Assembly (NCBI RefSeq): GCF_023221775.1
Contig: NZ_JAKUDS010000001.1
Location: forward strand, 1-64,000
From: Enterococcus cecorum
Lineage (GTDB): Bacteria > Bacillota > Bacilli > Lactobacillales > Enterococcaceae
Direction of reading: 5' to 3'
DNA length: 64,000 bases
The notes below the pieces were generated by a model, which saw only the letters and a list, made by a program, of their open reading frames with translations, searched no databases and was not told the origin of the DNA. The position numbers and the translations under genes are program-made. Below, piece by piece: positions 34,492-42,779 of the stretch (position 1 is the first letter of the stretch; each line of letters opens with the position of its first letter).

Positions 34492-34728
34492 ATGGTAAAT
34501 AATACTATCGAACAGCTTGTGCGTTTTATCAGCCACTTGATTTGGATTTATTTAGCCTTTTGGTCTTTGCAATCTTTAAATTTGCAAACGCTGTTTAAGA
34601 AGAATAAAGAAGGTCAAATTAGGGTATTGATGTTACTTCTAGCTATAGGACTAGGATATCTAGTGAGTAGTTTTTTCTTTGAAATATTGCAATTGTCAAA
34701 AAATCTTTTTATTGCTCGTTTGCAGTAA
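34492..34728 (+). CDS. DUF1146 (YwzB-like) membrane protein
   Basis: A 78-residue protein with two hydrophobic helices (about residues 10-32 and 44-62) separated by a basic link ([10 protein letters not shown]). It fits the DUF1146/YwzB family found between the atp operon and murA in Firmicutes. Function is unknown; by position it may serve the envelope. AGGAGGTAAC precedes the ATG, and murA begins 32 bases after its stop. Confidence 0.82.
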   Translation: MVNNTIEQLVRFISHLIWIYLAFWSLQSLNLQTLFKKNKEGQIRVLMLLLAIGLGYLVSSFFFEILQLSKNLFIARLQ

Positions 34729-34760
34729 TTGAAGATTTAATTTTGGAGGGAACGAAAGTA

Positions 34761-36065
34761 ATGGAAGAAATTATCGTTCAGGGAGGCAAGGCCCTTAAAG
34801 GTTCAGTTAAAATAGAAGGTGCAAAAAATGCAGTATTACCGATTCTAGCTGCAAGTCTACTAGCTGATCAAGGGCAAACTATTCTTAATAATGTACCTAT
34901 TCTTTCAGATGTTTTTACGATGAATGAAGTTATTCGTCATCTAAATGTCGATTTAGAATTTAATGAAGATGATAATCAAGTAATCATAGATGCTACAAAA
35001 AAACTGGCAATCGAGGCGCCATACGAATATGTGAGCAAAATGCGCGCATCCATTGTTGTGATGGGTCCGTTATTGGCAAGAAATGGTCATGCAAAAGTTG
35101 CGATGCCTGGTGGTTGTGCTATTGGTGCGCGTCCAATTGATTTACATCTTAAGGGCTTCCAAGCATTAGGAGCAAAAATTAATCAAGCAGAAGGATATAT
35201 TGAAGCGATTGCGGATGAACTGCACGGGGCGCATATTTATTTGGATTTTCCTAGTGTGGGTGCAACTCAAAATATTATGATGGCTGCAGTCAAAGCAAAA
35301 GGCACAACAATTATTGAAAATGTTGCACGCGAACCAGAAATTGTGGATTTGGCCAATATTTTAAATAAGATGGGTGCAAAGATTTATGGGGCTGGTACTG
35401 AAACAATGCGTATAGAAGGAGTTGAGCATCTGCGCGGTGTCACACACTCAATTGTACAAGATCGAATTGAAGCAGGTACTTTTATGGTAGCTGCTGCGAT
35501 GACCGGTGGCGATGTAGTCATTACGGATGCCATTTCAGAACACAATCGTCCATTAATCTCTAAATTGATGGAAATGGGCGCAAAGATTTTTGAGGTCGAA
35601 GAGGGATTACGAGTAATTGGTCCTAAAGAATTAAAACCTACTGATGTTAAGACGCTCCCTCACCCAGGATTTCCTACTGATATGCAAGCTCAAATGACTG
35701 CAATTCAACTTGTTGCAAAAGGAAATAGCTTTGTGACAGAAACAGTCTTTGAAAATCGATTTCAACATTTAGAAGAAATGCGTCGAATGAATGCCCATGT
35801 AAAAATTGATGGATCAGTCGCTTGTATCGAAGGTGGACACGAGTTACAAGGAGCTACTGTATATGCAACTGATTTACGTGCGGCTGCAGCATTAATTCTT
35901 GCAGGGCTAAAAGCAAAAGGAAGAACTCGTGTTAGAAACTTAAAATATTTAGACCGTGGATACTACAAATTCCATGAGAAATTGCAAGCTTTAGGTGCAG
36001 ATGTGATTCGTGTGGCAGTAGATCAAGACGTAAATGAAAAGAATAATGTTAGTGTGAATGTCTAG
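34761..36065 (+). CDS. murA: UDP-N-acetylglucosamine 1-carboxyvinyltransferase MurA
   Basis: First committed step of peptidoglycan synthesis: adds enolpyruvate from PEP to UDP-GlcNAc. The 434-residue protein has the fosfomycin-target Cys119 in [11 protein letters not shown], the N-terminal [13 protein letters not shown], and the PEP-site arginine in [12 protein letters not shown] 34761 follows GGAGGG by ten bases; the upstream in-frame TTG at 34743 overlaps that site. Linkage to atp and epuA suggests the murAA copy of the two found in many Firmicutes. Confidence 0.96.
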   Translation: MEEIIVQGGKALKGSVKIEGAKNAVLPILAASLLADQGQTILNNVPILSDVFTMNEVIRHLNVDLEFNEDDNQVIIDATKKLAIEAPYEYVSKMRASIVVMGPLLARNGHAKVAMPGGCAIGARPIDLHLKGFQALGAKINQAEGYIEAIADELHGAHIYLDFPSVGATQNIMMAAVKAKGTTIIENVAREPEIVDLANILNKMGAKIYGAGTETMRIEGVEHLRGVTHSIVQDRIEAGTFMVAAAMTGGDVVITDAISEHNRPLISKLMEMGAKIFEVEEGLRVIGPKELKPTDVKTLPHPGFPTDMQAQMTAIQLVAKGNSFVTETVFENRFQHLEEMRRMNAHVKIDGSVACIEGGHELQGATVYATDLRAAAALILAGLKAKGRTRVRNLKYLDRGYYKFHEKLQALGADVIRVAVDQDVNEKNNVSVNV

Positions 36066-36077
36066 TAGGTAAATAGA

Positions 36078-36254
36078 ATGAAAAATACTCACTACAGTAT
36101 CAAAGTGTTGCTTAAAATATTATTAGTTGTGATATTGGCGATTGTTTTATTCGTTGTCGGATTAATGATAGGTTATGGTATTATGGGAGATGGTCATGCA
36201 CTTGATGTCTTTAAACCGTCTATTTGGCGCCATATTTTTGATTTTTTGAAATAA
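36078..36254 (+). CDS. epuA: EpuA-like small membrane protein (annotated as DNA-directed RNA polymerase subunit beta)
   Basis: A 58-residue ORF, MKNTHYSIKVLLKILL at the start, with one strong membrane helix (about residues 9-32) and the conserved tail FKPSIWRHIFDF. This matches the EpuA family (PF11772), which lies after murA in streptococci and enterococci and is often called a beta subunit of RNA polymerase by automatic annotation. It starts 13 bases after murA and has only a weak ribosome site (AGTAGGTAAATAGA). Function is unproved; the murA link suggests envelope biology. Confidence 0.85.
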   Translation: MKNTHYSIKVLLKILLVVILAIVLFVVGLMIGYGIMGDGHALDVFKPSIWRHIFDFLK

Positions 36255-36262
36255 AGGAGATA

Positions 36263-36304
36263 AAATGGCTAGTAAACATTATTCACGTTGCTAGCCATTT
36301 TTTT
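36263..36304 (+). terminator. Terminator between epuA and yidD, containing a nine-codon ORF
   Basis: AAATGGCTAG (36263-36272) pairs perfectly with CTAGCCATTT (36291-36300), followed by seven T. A consensus ribosome site AAAGGAGA (36253-36260) precedes an ATG at 36265 inside the 5' arm; the [12 protein letters not shown] stops with TAG at 36292-36294 in the 3' arm. Translation of it would open the hairpin. Confidence 0.75.
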
Positions 36305-36317
36305 GAGAGGTATAGGA

Positions 36318-36584
36318 ATGAAAAAAATCTTAATTCAATTGGTTCGAATTTATCAACGTTTTATTTCACCGTTATTTCCACCAAGTTGTCGCTATCATCC
36401 AACTTGTTCAAACTATATGATACAAGCGATTCAAGTACATGGGGCATTGAAAGGCTCATTAATGGGGATAGCCAGAATTTTAAGATGTCATCCATTTGTA
36501 AAGGGTGGTGTCGATTATGTCCCTTTAAAATTTTCTTTGAAACGTAATACTAAGGATCAACATCGCCCTAATTATGATGATTAG
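36318..36584 (+). CDS. yidD: YidD family membrane protein insertion efficiency factor
   Basis: Small membrane-associated protein of the YidD/DUF37 family, 88 residues. It has the hallmark [16 protein letters not shown] with its cysteines, and [14 protein letters not shown]. In E. coli it helps YidC insert membrane proteins. ATG 36318 follows GAGAGGTATAGGA; the longer frame from 36288 is rejected because it begins in the terminator. It is separated from epuA by that terminator. Confidence 0.93.
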   Translation: MKKILIQLVRIYQRFISPLFPPSCRYHPTCSNYMIQAIQVHGALKGSLMGIARILRCHPFVKGGVDYVPLKFSLKRNTKDQHRPNYDD

Positions 36585-36606
36585 GCACGGTGTTGGTCTT
36601 TTTTTT
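36555..36606 (+). terminator. Terminator of yidD
   Basis: GATCAACATCG...CCTAA pairs with TTAGG...GGTGTTGGTC, followed by eight T. It overlaps the last codons of yidD. Confidence 0.85.
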
Positions 36607-36665
36607 GCAAACGCTTTTAAATTGTGTGTATTTTTCCGAATTGAAATATATTTTCCAAAATAATA

Positions 36666-36680
36666 AATTTTCTGAAAATT
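36666..36680 (+). promoter_or_regulatory. CodY box upstream of livJ
   Basis: AATTTTCTGAAAATT is an exact match to the CodY consensus AATTTTCWGAAAATT and ends three bases before the -35 box. CodY bound with branched-chain amino acids and GTP would repress the transporter. A weaker half-match (TTAGAAAATT) lies in the spacer of the promoter. Confidence 0.88.
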
Positions 36681-36683
36681 CTG

Positions 36684-36712
36684 TTGACAATTAGAAAATT
36701 TTTATGTATATT
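36684..36712 (+). promoter_or_regulatory. Promoter of the liv operon
   Basis: A perfect TTGACA (36684-36689), a 17-base spacer and TATATT (36707-36712), 41 bases before livJ. Confidence 0.8.
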
Positions 36713-36753
36713 GTTGACATATCCTACAATGGTATTAAGGGAGGACAACTAGG

Positions 36754-37935
36754 ATGAAGATGAAAAAATTAGCTTATTTAGTAGCAGGTTTAGTATTACT
36801 TTCAGCATGTAGCGCTGCGCCAGGTGGTGGTAAAGGAGCTGCCGGTGGAGGCAACAAGCAATCTGGAGACACCATTAAAATTGGGGTAAACCTCGAGTTA
36901 TCTGGTGGTGTAGCGGCCTATGGTAGTGCAGAAAAAAATGGGGTTGAATTAGCCGCTGAACAAATTAATAAAGATGGCGGTATTTTGGGTAAAAAAGTGA
37001 AGTTGGTTGTCAAAGATAATAAATCTGACAATAATGAAGCAGCCACAGTCGCAGCAAACTTAGTGACAAATGATAAAGTCGTAGCAGTTATCGGACCTGC
37101 AACATCAGGAGCGACTAAAACGGTGATTCCAAATATGACTAAAGCACAGGTGCCAGTTATCTCACCTTCTGCAACTGATGATTCAATTACTTTAAATGGT
37201 AAGGATGTTCAGAAATATGTTTTCCGTTCATGTTTCCAAGATAGTTTCCAAGGAATTATGTTAGCCGATTATGCTACGAATAAATTAAAAGCCGAAAAAG
37301 TAGCGATTTTGGCAGATAATTCTAGTGATTATGCGATTGGATTAACAAAAGCCTTCAAGAAAGAATATAAAGGTAATATCGTTCTAGAAGAAAACTTTAC
37401 ACAAGACGATAAAGATTTCCAAGCAGTATTAACAAAACTTAAAGGGAAAGATTTTGATGCTATTTATGTTCCTGGTTATTACACACAAGCAGGTTTAATC
37501 ATTAAACAAGCTCGTGAATTAGGAATTACGCAACCAATCATCGGTGCAGATGGTTTTGGTGATGAAAAGATGGTACAAACAGCTGGAGCACAAAATGTAA
37601 ACAATGTATTTTATAGTACGCACTTCTCTACCAAAGCACCAGCAACCGATAAAGTACCTGCGTTCATTGAAGCTTATAAGGCAAAATACAATGCTGAACC
37701 TTCAACATTTAACGCTTTAGCTTATGATTCACTATACATGATTAAACAAGCAATTGAAGATCAAAAATCAGCAGACTCTGCAGCCATTCAAAAAGGCTTA
37801 GCTAACTTGAAAGATTTTGAAGGTGTTACTGGTACAATGACTATTGATAAGAACCACAACCCTGAAAAATCACTTGTAATTCTTGGTTTAACAGATGGTA
37901 AAGAATCATCTGCAGAAACCATCAATGCAAAATAA
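36754..37935 (+). CDS. livJ: Branched-chain amino acid ABC transporter substrate-binding lipoprotein
   Basis: Periplasmic-type binding protein anchored outside the membrane, 393 residues. The signal ends in the lipobox LLSACS; a Gly/Ser-rich linker follows. The body is a type I periplasmic-binding fold with IKIGVNLELSGGVAAYG and AVIGPATSGAT, typical of LivJ/LivK. It should bind leucine, isoleucine or valine, though some relatives take other amino acids. GGGAGGACAACTAGG precedes the ATG. First gene of livJHMGF-cbs under a CodY box. Confidence 0.93.
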   Translation: MKMKKLAYLVAGLVLLSACSAAPGGGKGAAGGGNKQSGDTIKIGVNLELSGGVAAYGSAEKNGVELAAEQINKDGGILGKKVKLVVKDNKSDNNEAATVAANLVTNDKVVAVIGPATSGATKTVIPNMTKAQVPVISPSATDDSITLNGKDVQKYVFRSCFQDSFQGIMLADYATNKLKAEKVAILADNSSDYAIGLTKAFKKEYKGNIVLEENFTQDDKDFQAVLTKLKGKDFDAIYVPGYYTQAGLIIKQARELGITQPIIGADGFGDEKMVQTAGAQNVNNVFYSTHFSTKAPATDKVPAFIEAYKAKYNAEPSTFNALAYDSLYMIKQAIEDQKSADSAAIQKGLANLKDFEGVTGTMTIDKNHNPEKSLVILGLTDGKESSAETINAK

Positions 37936-37942
37936 TGAAAGT

Positions 37943-37974
37943 GGAGGTTTGGCCCAGGTCAGCCTCCTTCTTTT
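37943..37974 (+). terminator. Hairpin between livJ and livH
   Basis: GGAGG/CCTCC with an inner TGGCC/GGTCA stem, followed by TTCTTTT. It may lower expression of the permeases relative to the binding protein, or protect the livJ message. Confidence 0.55.
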
Positions 37975-38004
37975 AAACTTTATATAGAAAGAGAGATTTG
38001 CGTT

Positions 38005-38883
38005 ATGGAAGCAATCATTCAACAATTAATAAATGGTTTGTTCCTGGGAAGTATCTATGCCTTATTAGCATTGGGTTACACCATGGTATATGGAATCATC
38101 AAGTTGATTAACTTTGCCCATGGTGAGATTTATATGATTGGTAGTTTTATTGGCTACTTCCTTTTAAATAATACGGGAATTGGCTTTTTCCCAGCGATGA
38201 TTATTTCAATGATTGCCTGTGCTTTTTTAGGTGTAACCATTGAATTTTTAGCTTATCGTCCTTTGAGAAAATCAACACGTATTTCAGCTTTGATTACGGC
38301 GATTGGAGTATCCTTCTTTTTACAAAATATTATGATTTATTTCTTCTCGCCAGATGTACGTCCGTTTCCACAAGATATTACCCGAAAAACCTATCATCTT
38401 GGCTTTATTGAAGTAAGTAATATTCAACTATTAATCTTAGTCGTATCTATTGTTTTAATGGTTTTGTTACAATTAATTATTCAGAAGACAAAGATGGGTA
38501 AAGCGATGCGGGCTGTAAGTGTGGATGCGGATGCTGCCCAATTAATGGGGATTAGTGTTAACCGTACAATCTCCTTTACCTTTGCACTCGGTTCTGCTTT
38601 AGCCGCTGCTGGAGGGATGTTAATTGGTTTGTATTATAATTCAATTGATCCAATGATGGGGGTTGCTCCAGGACTTAAAGCGTTTATTGCCGCGGTTTTA
38701 GGTGGTATTGGGATTATCCCTGGTGCAGCTTTAGGTGGTTTTGTAATCGGCTTGATTGAAACAATTTCCACTGCTTTTGGATTTTCTGATTATAAGGATG
38801 CCTTAGTGTACTTGATTTTAATAATTATTCTTTTCGTACGTCCAGCTGGTATCCTTGGTAAAAATGTGAAAGAGAAAGTGTAG
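38005..38883 (+). CDS. livH: Branched-chain amino acid ABC transporter permease LivH
   Basis: Channel subunit of the HAAT family, 292 residues and about eight hydrophobic segments. It shows the family motifs GLFLGSIYALLALGYTMVYG, INFAHGE, and an EAA-like region near GKAMRAVSVDADAAQLMG. It would pair with LivM. AGAAAGAGAG precedes the ATG. Its stop codon overlaps the start region of livM. Confidence 0.94.
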   Translation: MEAIIQQLINGLFLGSIYALLALGYTMVYGIIKLINFAHGEIYMIGSFIGYFLLNNTGIGFFPAMIISMIACAFLGVTIEFLAYRPLRKSTRISALITAIGVSFFLQNIMIYFFSPDVRPFPQDITRKTYHLGFIEVSNIQLLILVVSIVLMVLLQLIIQKTKMGKAMRAVSVDADAAQLMGISVNRTISFTFALGSALAAAGGMLIGLYYNSIDPMMGVAPGLKAFIAAVLGGIGIIPGAALGGFVIGLIETISTAFGFSDYKDALVYLILIIILFVRPAGILGKNVKEKV

Positions 38884-38892
38884 GTGCCCAAG

Positions 38893-39870
38893 ATGAAGAA
38901 AAATTTAAAATATAATATCGCCTGGGTAGCTATTGCCGCAGTTGTTTATGGGGTATTACTTGCTTTATATAATGGTGGATTCGTTACGCTATTTACCGAT
39001 GCGATTATTGTTAATATTGGAATTAATATTATTGCTGCAGTTGGTTTAAACTTAATTATTGGTTTTTCAGGGCAATTCTCTTTAGGTCATGCAGGTTTTA
39101 TGGCGATTGGAGCATATTCTTGTGCTATCATTACTTCTAGCAATCCTACATATGGTGGTTTTATCATGGGGTTGTTAGTAGGGATGGTTGTTTCAGGACT
39201 TGTAGCTTATGTCGTTGGTTTACCTACTTTACGATTAAAAGGAGACTATTTGGCCATTGCTACTTTAGGGATTGCAGAGATTATCCGTATTTTAATTGTG
39301 AACTTTAGAGATATCACAAATGGACCTTCAGGAATTTTCGGATTACCACAAGTTACAACGTGGGAAGTTGTTTTTGTTTTTGCTTTGATTTCGATTATCC
39401 TGGTTTCTAACTTGATGAATAGTGCGCCGGGTCGTGCCATACTATCTGTACGCGAAGATGAAATTGCGGCTGAAGCGATGGGAATTAATACGACGAAATA
39501 TAAAGTATTAGCCTTTGTGATTGGTGCTGTTTTAGCAAGTATTGCCGGAACATTATTTGCAAGTTACCAACAATCTGTTTTCCCTAAAGATTATCAATTT
39601 ATGAAGACCATTGATATCTTGATTATTGTCGTATTTGGGGGTATCGGTAGTACAACTGGTGCGGTACTTTCGGCAGTTGTACTAGGTATTCTAAATATGT
39701 ATTTACAAGATTTCGGATATTTGCGAATGATTTTATATGCGTTAACTTTAATTATTATCATGATTTTTAAACCAAGCGGCCTATTAGGTACATGGGAATT
39801 TTCAGTGAAACGTATTATTGATAAATTCACGAAGAAAGGAGACGATGTCAATGCCTCTGTTGGACGTTAA
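38893..39870 (+). CDS. livM: Branched-chain amino acid ABC transporter permease LivM
   Basis: Second channel subunit, about 325 residues with eight to nine hydrophobic segments. Typical motifs are GLNLIIGFSGQFSLGHAGFM, TLRLKGDYLAIATLG, and SVREDEIAAEAMGIN. I chose ATG 38893, six bases after AGGTG; a GTG at 38884, just after the livH stop, would add three residues. It overlaps livG by 20 bases. Confidence 0.94.
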   Translation: MKKNLKYNIAWVAIAAVVYGVLLALYNGGFVTLFTDAIIVNIGINIIAAVGLNLIIGFSGQFSLGHAGFMAIGAYSCAIITSSNPTYGGFIMGLLVGMVVSGLVAYVVGLPTLRLKGDYLAIATLGIAEIIRILIVNFRDITNGPSGIFGLPQVTTWEVVFVFALISIILVSNLMNSAPGRAILSVREDEIAAEAMGINTTKYKVLAFVIGAVLASIAGTLFASYQQSVFPKDYQFMKTIDILIIVVFGGIGSTTGAVLSAVVLGILNMYLQDFGYLRMILYALTLIIIMIFKPSGLLGTWEFSVKRIIDKFTKKGDDVNASVGR

Positions 39871-40627
39871 AAATTTAACAAAAAATTTTGGTGGGCTTAC
39901 TGCTGTCTCCCATGTGAATCTAACGCTAGAAGAAAATGAATTAGTTGGGTTGATTGGTCCGAATGGTGCAGGGAAAACGACGCTGTTTAATTTATTAACT
40001 GGCGTGTATGTGCCTTCTGAAGGGGATGTTTTGTTTACAGTAGATGGTAAGGAAAATCGTTTGAATGGCATGAAAACTTATAAGATTGCAGATTTAGGAT
40101 TATCACGTACTTTTCAGAACATTCGTCTATTTAAAGAACTAACAGTGATGGATAATGTTTTGATTGCCATGAATACCAAACATGCAAAAGGGGTATTTTC
40201 AAGCATTCTTCGCTTACCACAATTTTATAAAAATGATGAAGAGATGCGTCAAAAAGCCAGAGAATTGTTAGCTATTTTTGATTTAGATCACAAGGATAAT
40301 ACTTTAGCAAAAAACTTGCCTTATGGAGAACAAAGACGTTTAGAAATCGTTCGGGCCTTAGCGACTGAGCCTAAAATTTTATTTTTAGATGAGCCTGCTG
40401 CTGGTATGAATCCACAAGAAACTGCTGAATTGACGGATTTAATTCGTAAAATCCAACGTGAATTTGGTTTAACGATTATTTTGATTGAGCATGATATGAG
40501 TTTGGTAATGGAGGTTTGTGAACGTATCTATGTTTTAGAATATGGTCGTGTCATTGCACATGGTACCCCAGATGAAATCAAATCCAATCCAAAAGTAATT
40601 GAAGCTTATCTAGGAGGGGAAATGTAA
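39851..40627 (+). CDS. livG: Branched-chain amino acid ABC transporter ATPase LivG
   Basis: One of two ATPases of the transporter, 258 residues. Walker A is GPNGAGKTT, the signature region is LPYGEQRRLEIVRAL, Walker B is ILFLDEPAAGMN, and the H-loop is LIEHDMSLVM; NIRLFKELTVMDNV is typical of LivG. ATG 39851 is eight bases after AAAGGA. The gene starts inside livM and its stop overlaps livF (TAATG). Confidence 0.95.
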   Translation: MPLLDVKNLTKNFGGLTAVSHVNLTLEENELVGLIGPNGAGKTTLFNLLTGVYVPSEGDVLFTVDGKENRLNGMKTYKIADLGLSRTFQNIRLFKELTVMDNVLIAMNTKHAKGVFSSILRLPQFYKNDEEMRQKARELLAIFDLDHKDNTLAKNLPYGEQRRLEIVRALATEPKILFLDEPAAGMNPQETAELTDLIRKIQREFGLTIILIEHDMSLVMEVCERIYVLEYGRVIAHGTPDEIKSNPKVIEAYLGGEM

Positions 40628-41328
40628 TGCTGAAAATACAAGATTTATCTGTTCATTATGGGATGATTCAAGCAGTCCATAATGTCAGTTTTGAAGTTAA
40701 ACAGGGCGAAATTGTTTCCCTAATTGGTGCAAATGGTGCGGGAAAGACCACAATTTTAAGAACAATATCTGGTTTAGTTCGACCTTCTAGTGGCCAAATT
40801 ATTTTTGAAGGAAAAAATATTGAGAAAGCCGCGCCACAAAAAATTGTTGCTGATGGTTTATCTCAAGTTCCGGAAGGGCGTCACGTATTTAGTGGCTTAA
40901 CTGTGCAAGAAAATTTAGATATGGGTGCTTTTTTGCGAAAAGATAGTACGCTTAAGGATGATTTTGAACAGATTTTTGCTAAGTTTCCGATTTTGAAGGA
41001 AAGACGAAATCAAGATGCAGCGACTTTATCTGGTGGGGAGCAGCAAATGCTTGCCATGGGGCGCGCCTTAATGTCAAAACCAAAATTACTATTATTAGAT
41101 GAACCTTCAATGGGATTGGCACCAATTTTTATCAAGGAGATTTTTTCTATTATTCAGGAAATCCAAGCACAAGGTACGACAGTCTTATTGATTGAACAAA
41201 ATGCGAAAATGGCTCTGTCTATTGCCAATCGCGGCTATGTATTAGAAACTGGGAAAATTGTATTAGAAGGTACAGGTCAAGAGTTGTTGGCGAGTGAAGC
41301 TGTACGTAAAGCATATCTAGGGGGTTAA
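40627..41328 (+). CDS. livF: Branched-chain amino acid ABC transporter ATPase LivF
   Basis: Second ATPase, 233 residues, with Walker A GANGAGKTT, the LivF mark VPEGRHVFSGLTVQENL, signature LSGGEQQMLAMGRAL, and Walker B LLLLDEPSMGLAP. It would form a heterodimer with LivG. The start codon shares a base with the livG stop (TAATG) and AGGGGAAATG lies just upstream, so translation is coupled. Followed after three bases by the CBS-ACT gene. Confidence 0.95.
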   Translation: MLKIQDLSVHYGMIQAVHNVSFEVKQGEIVSLIGANGAGKTTILRTISGLVRPSSGQIIFEGKNIEKAAPQKIVADGLSQVPEGRHVFSGLTVQENLDMGAFLRKDSTLKDDFEQIFAKFPILKERRNQDAATLSGGEQQMLAMGRALMSKPKLLLLDEPSMGLAPIFIKEIFSIIQEIQAQGTTVLLIEQNAKMALSIANRGYVLETGKIVLEGTGQELLASEAVRKAYLGG

Positions 41329-41331
41329 ATC

Positions 41332-41982
41332 ATGACGGTACGAGATTTTATGACTGAAAAATTAATTACTGTAACACCAGACACACCAATTTTTGATGCG
41401 ATTGATTTAATGAAAAAACACGATATTCACCGTTTGCCTGTAATGGAAGATGATAAATTGGTGGGACTAATCACACAAGGCGTTATTCAAGAATCCATGC
41501 CTTCAAAAGCGACGAGTTTAAGCGTGTTTGAAATGAATTATTTAATCAATAAAACAAAAGTTGGCGATGTAATGTTGAAAAATGTAACGACAATTGCAGC
41601 AGATGCATTACTTGAAGATGCAATTAAAGTGATGCGAACAAAGTCAATTGGCGTTTTACCGGTAATGCAAGACAAAAAATTAGTAGGAATTATTACCAAT
41701 AATGATATTTTTGATGCCTTTTTAAAAATTTCAGGTTATGAAAATGGTGGGGTAAGAGCTACTCTGAAAATCGCTCATGAACATCATGGAATTTTAGCAA
41801 TCATCGCTAAACAATTGTCAGATGCTCAAATGAATATTGAAACCATTGTAGTGAATCGCTTATCTAAAGGTATTTTTGTTGAAATACAGTTAGCTACTAA
41901 AGATGTTGAGTTAGTTAAATCAGTACTGGTAAGTAGCGAATATGAGTTGGTAGATGCAGTACTGACAAATACAATACTTTAA
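41332..41982 (+). CDS. CBS-domain protein with C-terminal ACT-like region
   Basis: A 216-residue cytoplasmic protein. Two CBS motifs (VRDFMTEKLITVTPDTPIF and VGDVMLKNVTTIAADAL) form a Bateman module that usually binds adenine nucleotides; residues about 140-216 (HGILAIIAKQLSDAQMNIETI) look like an ACT domain, which often binds amino acids. The layout resembles AcuB. It lies three bases after livF with AGGGGG as the ribosome site, so it is part of the liv operon and may sense energy and amino acid levels. That role is inferred. Confidence 0.85.
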   Translation: MTVRDFMTEKLITVTPDTPIFDAIDLMKKHDIHRLPVMEDDKLVGLITQGVIQESMPSKATSLSVFEMNYLINKTKVGDVMLKNVTTIAADALLEDAIKVMRTKSIGVLPVMQDKKLVGIITNNDIFDAFLKISGYENGGVRATLKIAHEHHGILAIIAKQLSDAQMNIETIVVNRLSKGIFVEIQLATKDVELVKSVLVSSEYELVDAVLTNTIL

Positions 41983-41999
41983 ATCTAGTTGAGACTAGT

Positions 42000-42030
42000 T
42001 GAGATCAATCTTGGTTGGTCTCATTTTTTT
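42000..42030 (+). terminator. Terminator of the liv operon
   Basis: TGAGATCAA pairs with TTGGTCTCA (one G-T pair), followed by seven T. Confidence 0.88.
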
Positions 42031-42031
42031 G

Positions 42032-42061
42032 TTGACATCTTCTCAGTGATTTGATTAGAAT
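42032..42061 (+). promoter_or_regulatory. Promoter of the DUF2969 gene
   Basis: A perfect TTGACA (42032-42037), an 18-base spacer and TAGAAT (42056-42061), directly after the liv terminator. Confidence 0.7.
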
Positions 42062-42088
42062 AGATGTGTTAAGAAATGAGGGATTAAT

Positions 42089-42319
42089 TTGAAGAAAAAT
42101 AAAGATATTCAAGTTCAAGTGATGGAAACAACTAAACAAATTGATGGGAAAAATTACGACGTTACACAACTCTCAATCGGAAAAAAGAAGATTGGAGAAG
42201 TATTGCACTATGGGGATAAATCATTTGTTAGTTTTATGAATGATGAAGAGATACAAACAGACCGTAGTTTAGATTCAGCTATTGAAACAATTTTGATGCG
42301 TTGGAATCTACAAGAATAA
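42089..42319 (+). CDS. DUF2969 family protein
   Basis: A 76-residue soluble protein with mixed beta strands and a C-terminal helix (DSAIETILMRWNLQE), matching the DUF2969 family of lactic acid bacteria. No function is known. The start is TTG at 42089, after GAGGGATTAA. It has its own promoter and precedes the tRNA array by about 95 bases; no terminator is evident between them. Confidence 0.75.
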   Translation: MKKNKDIQVQVMETTKQIDGKNYDVTQLSIGKKKIGEVLHYGDKSFVSFMNDEEIQTDRSLDSAIETILMRWNLQE

Positions 42320-42359
42320 TTCAAAATAATTATTTATTCAAAAAATTTTTGTTTTTCTC

Positions 42360-42388
42360 TTGAAATAATTATTATTTTATAGTACTAT
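42360..42388 (+). promoter_or_regulatory. Promoter of the tRNA array
   Basis: TTGAAA (42360-42365), a 17-base spacer and TACTAT (42383-42388), ending 25 bases before the first tRNA. Only one promoter is seen, so the six tRNAs are probably one transcript. Confidence 0.65.
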
Positions 42389-42413
42389 TTAATAGTTGAT
42401 TTGAAAGACCTAT

Positions 42414-42494
42414 GGAGGAGTAGCGAAGTGGCTAAACGCGGCGGACTGTAAATCCGTTCCTTTTGGTTCAGTGGTTCGAATCCACTCTCCTCCA
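42414..42494 (+). tRNA. tRNA-Tyr (GTA), copy 1
   Basis: 81 bases, acceptor GGAGGAG/CTCCTCC with A discriminator, anticodon loop CTGTAAA (anticodon GTA), a long variable arm as expected of bacterial tRNA-Tyr, and T-loop GGTTCGAATCC. CCA is not encoded. Confidence 0.97.
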
Positions 42495-42500
42495 CTTTCT

Positions 42501-42572
42501 TGGGGTATAGCCAAGCGGTAAGGCAAGGGACTTTGACTCCCTCATGCGTTGGTTCGAATCCAGCTACCCCAG
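42501..42572 (+). tRNA. tRNA-Gln (TTG), copy 1
   Basis: 72 bases, acceptor TGGGGTA/TACCCCA with G discriminator, anticodon stem AGGGA/TCCCT with loop CTTTGAC (anticodon TTG). CCA is not encoded. Confidence 0.97.
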
Positions 42573-42596
42573 TTAGGTTTGACCTTTTTATATCAT

Positions 42597-42677
42597 GGAG
42601 GAGTAGCGAAGTGGCTAAACGCGGCGGACTGTAAATCCGTTCCTTTTGGTTCAGTGGTTCGAATCCACTCTCCTCCA
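42597..42677 (+). tRNA. tRNA-Tyr (GTA), copy 2
   Basis: Identical in sequence to the copy at 42414-42494. Confidence 0.97.
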
Positions 42678-42683
42678 TATTCT

Positions 42684-42755
42684 TGGGGTATAGCCAAGCG
42701 GTAAGGCAAGGGACTTTGACTCCCTCATGCGTTGGTTCGAATCCAGCTACCCCAG
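42684..42755 (+). tRNA. tRNA-Gln (TTG), copy 2
   Basis: Identical in sequence to the copy at 42501-42572. Confidence 0.97.
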
Positions 42756-42779
42756 TCAGGTCAAACCTTTTAATATAAT

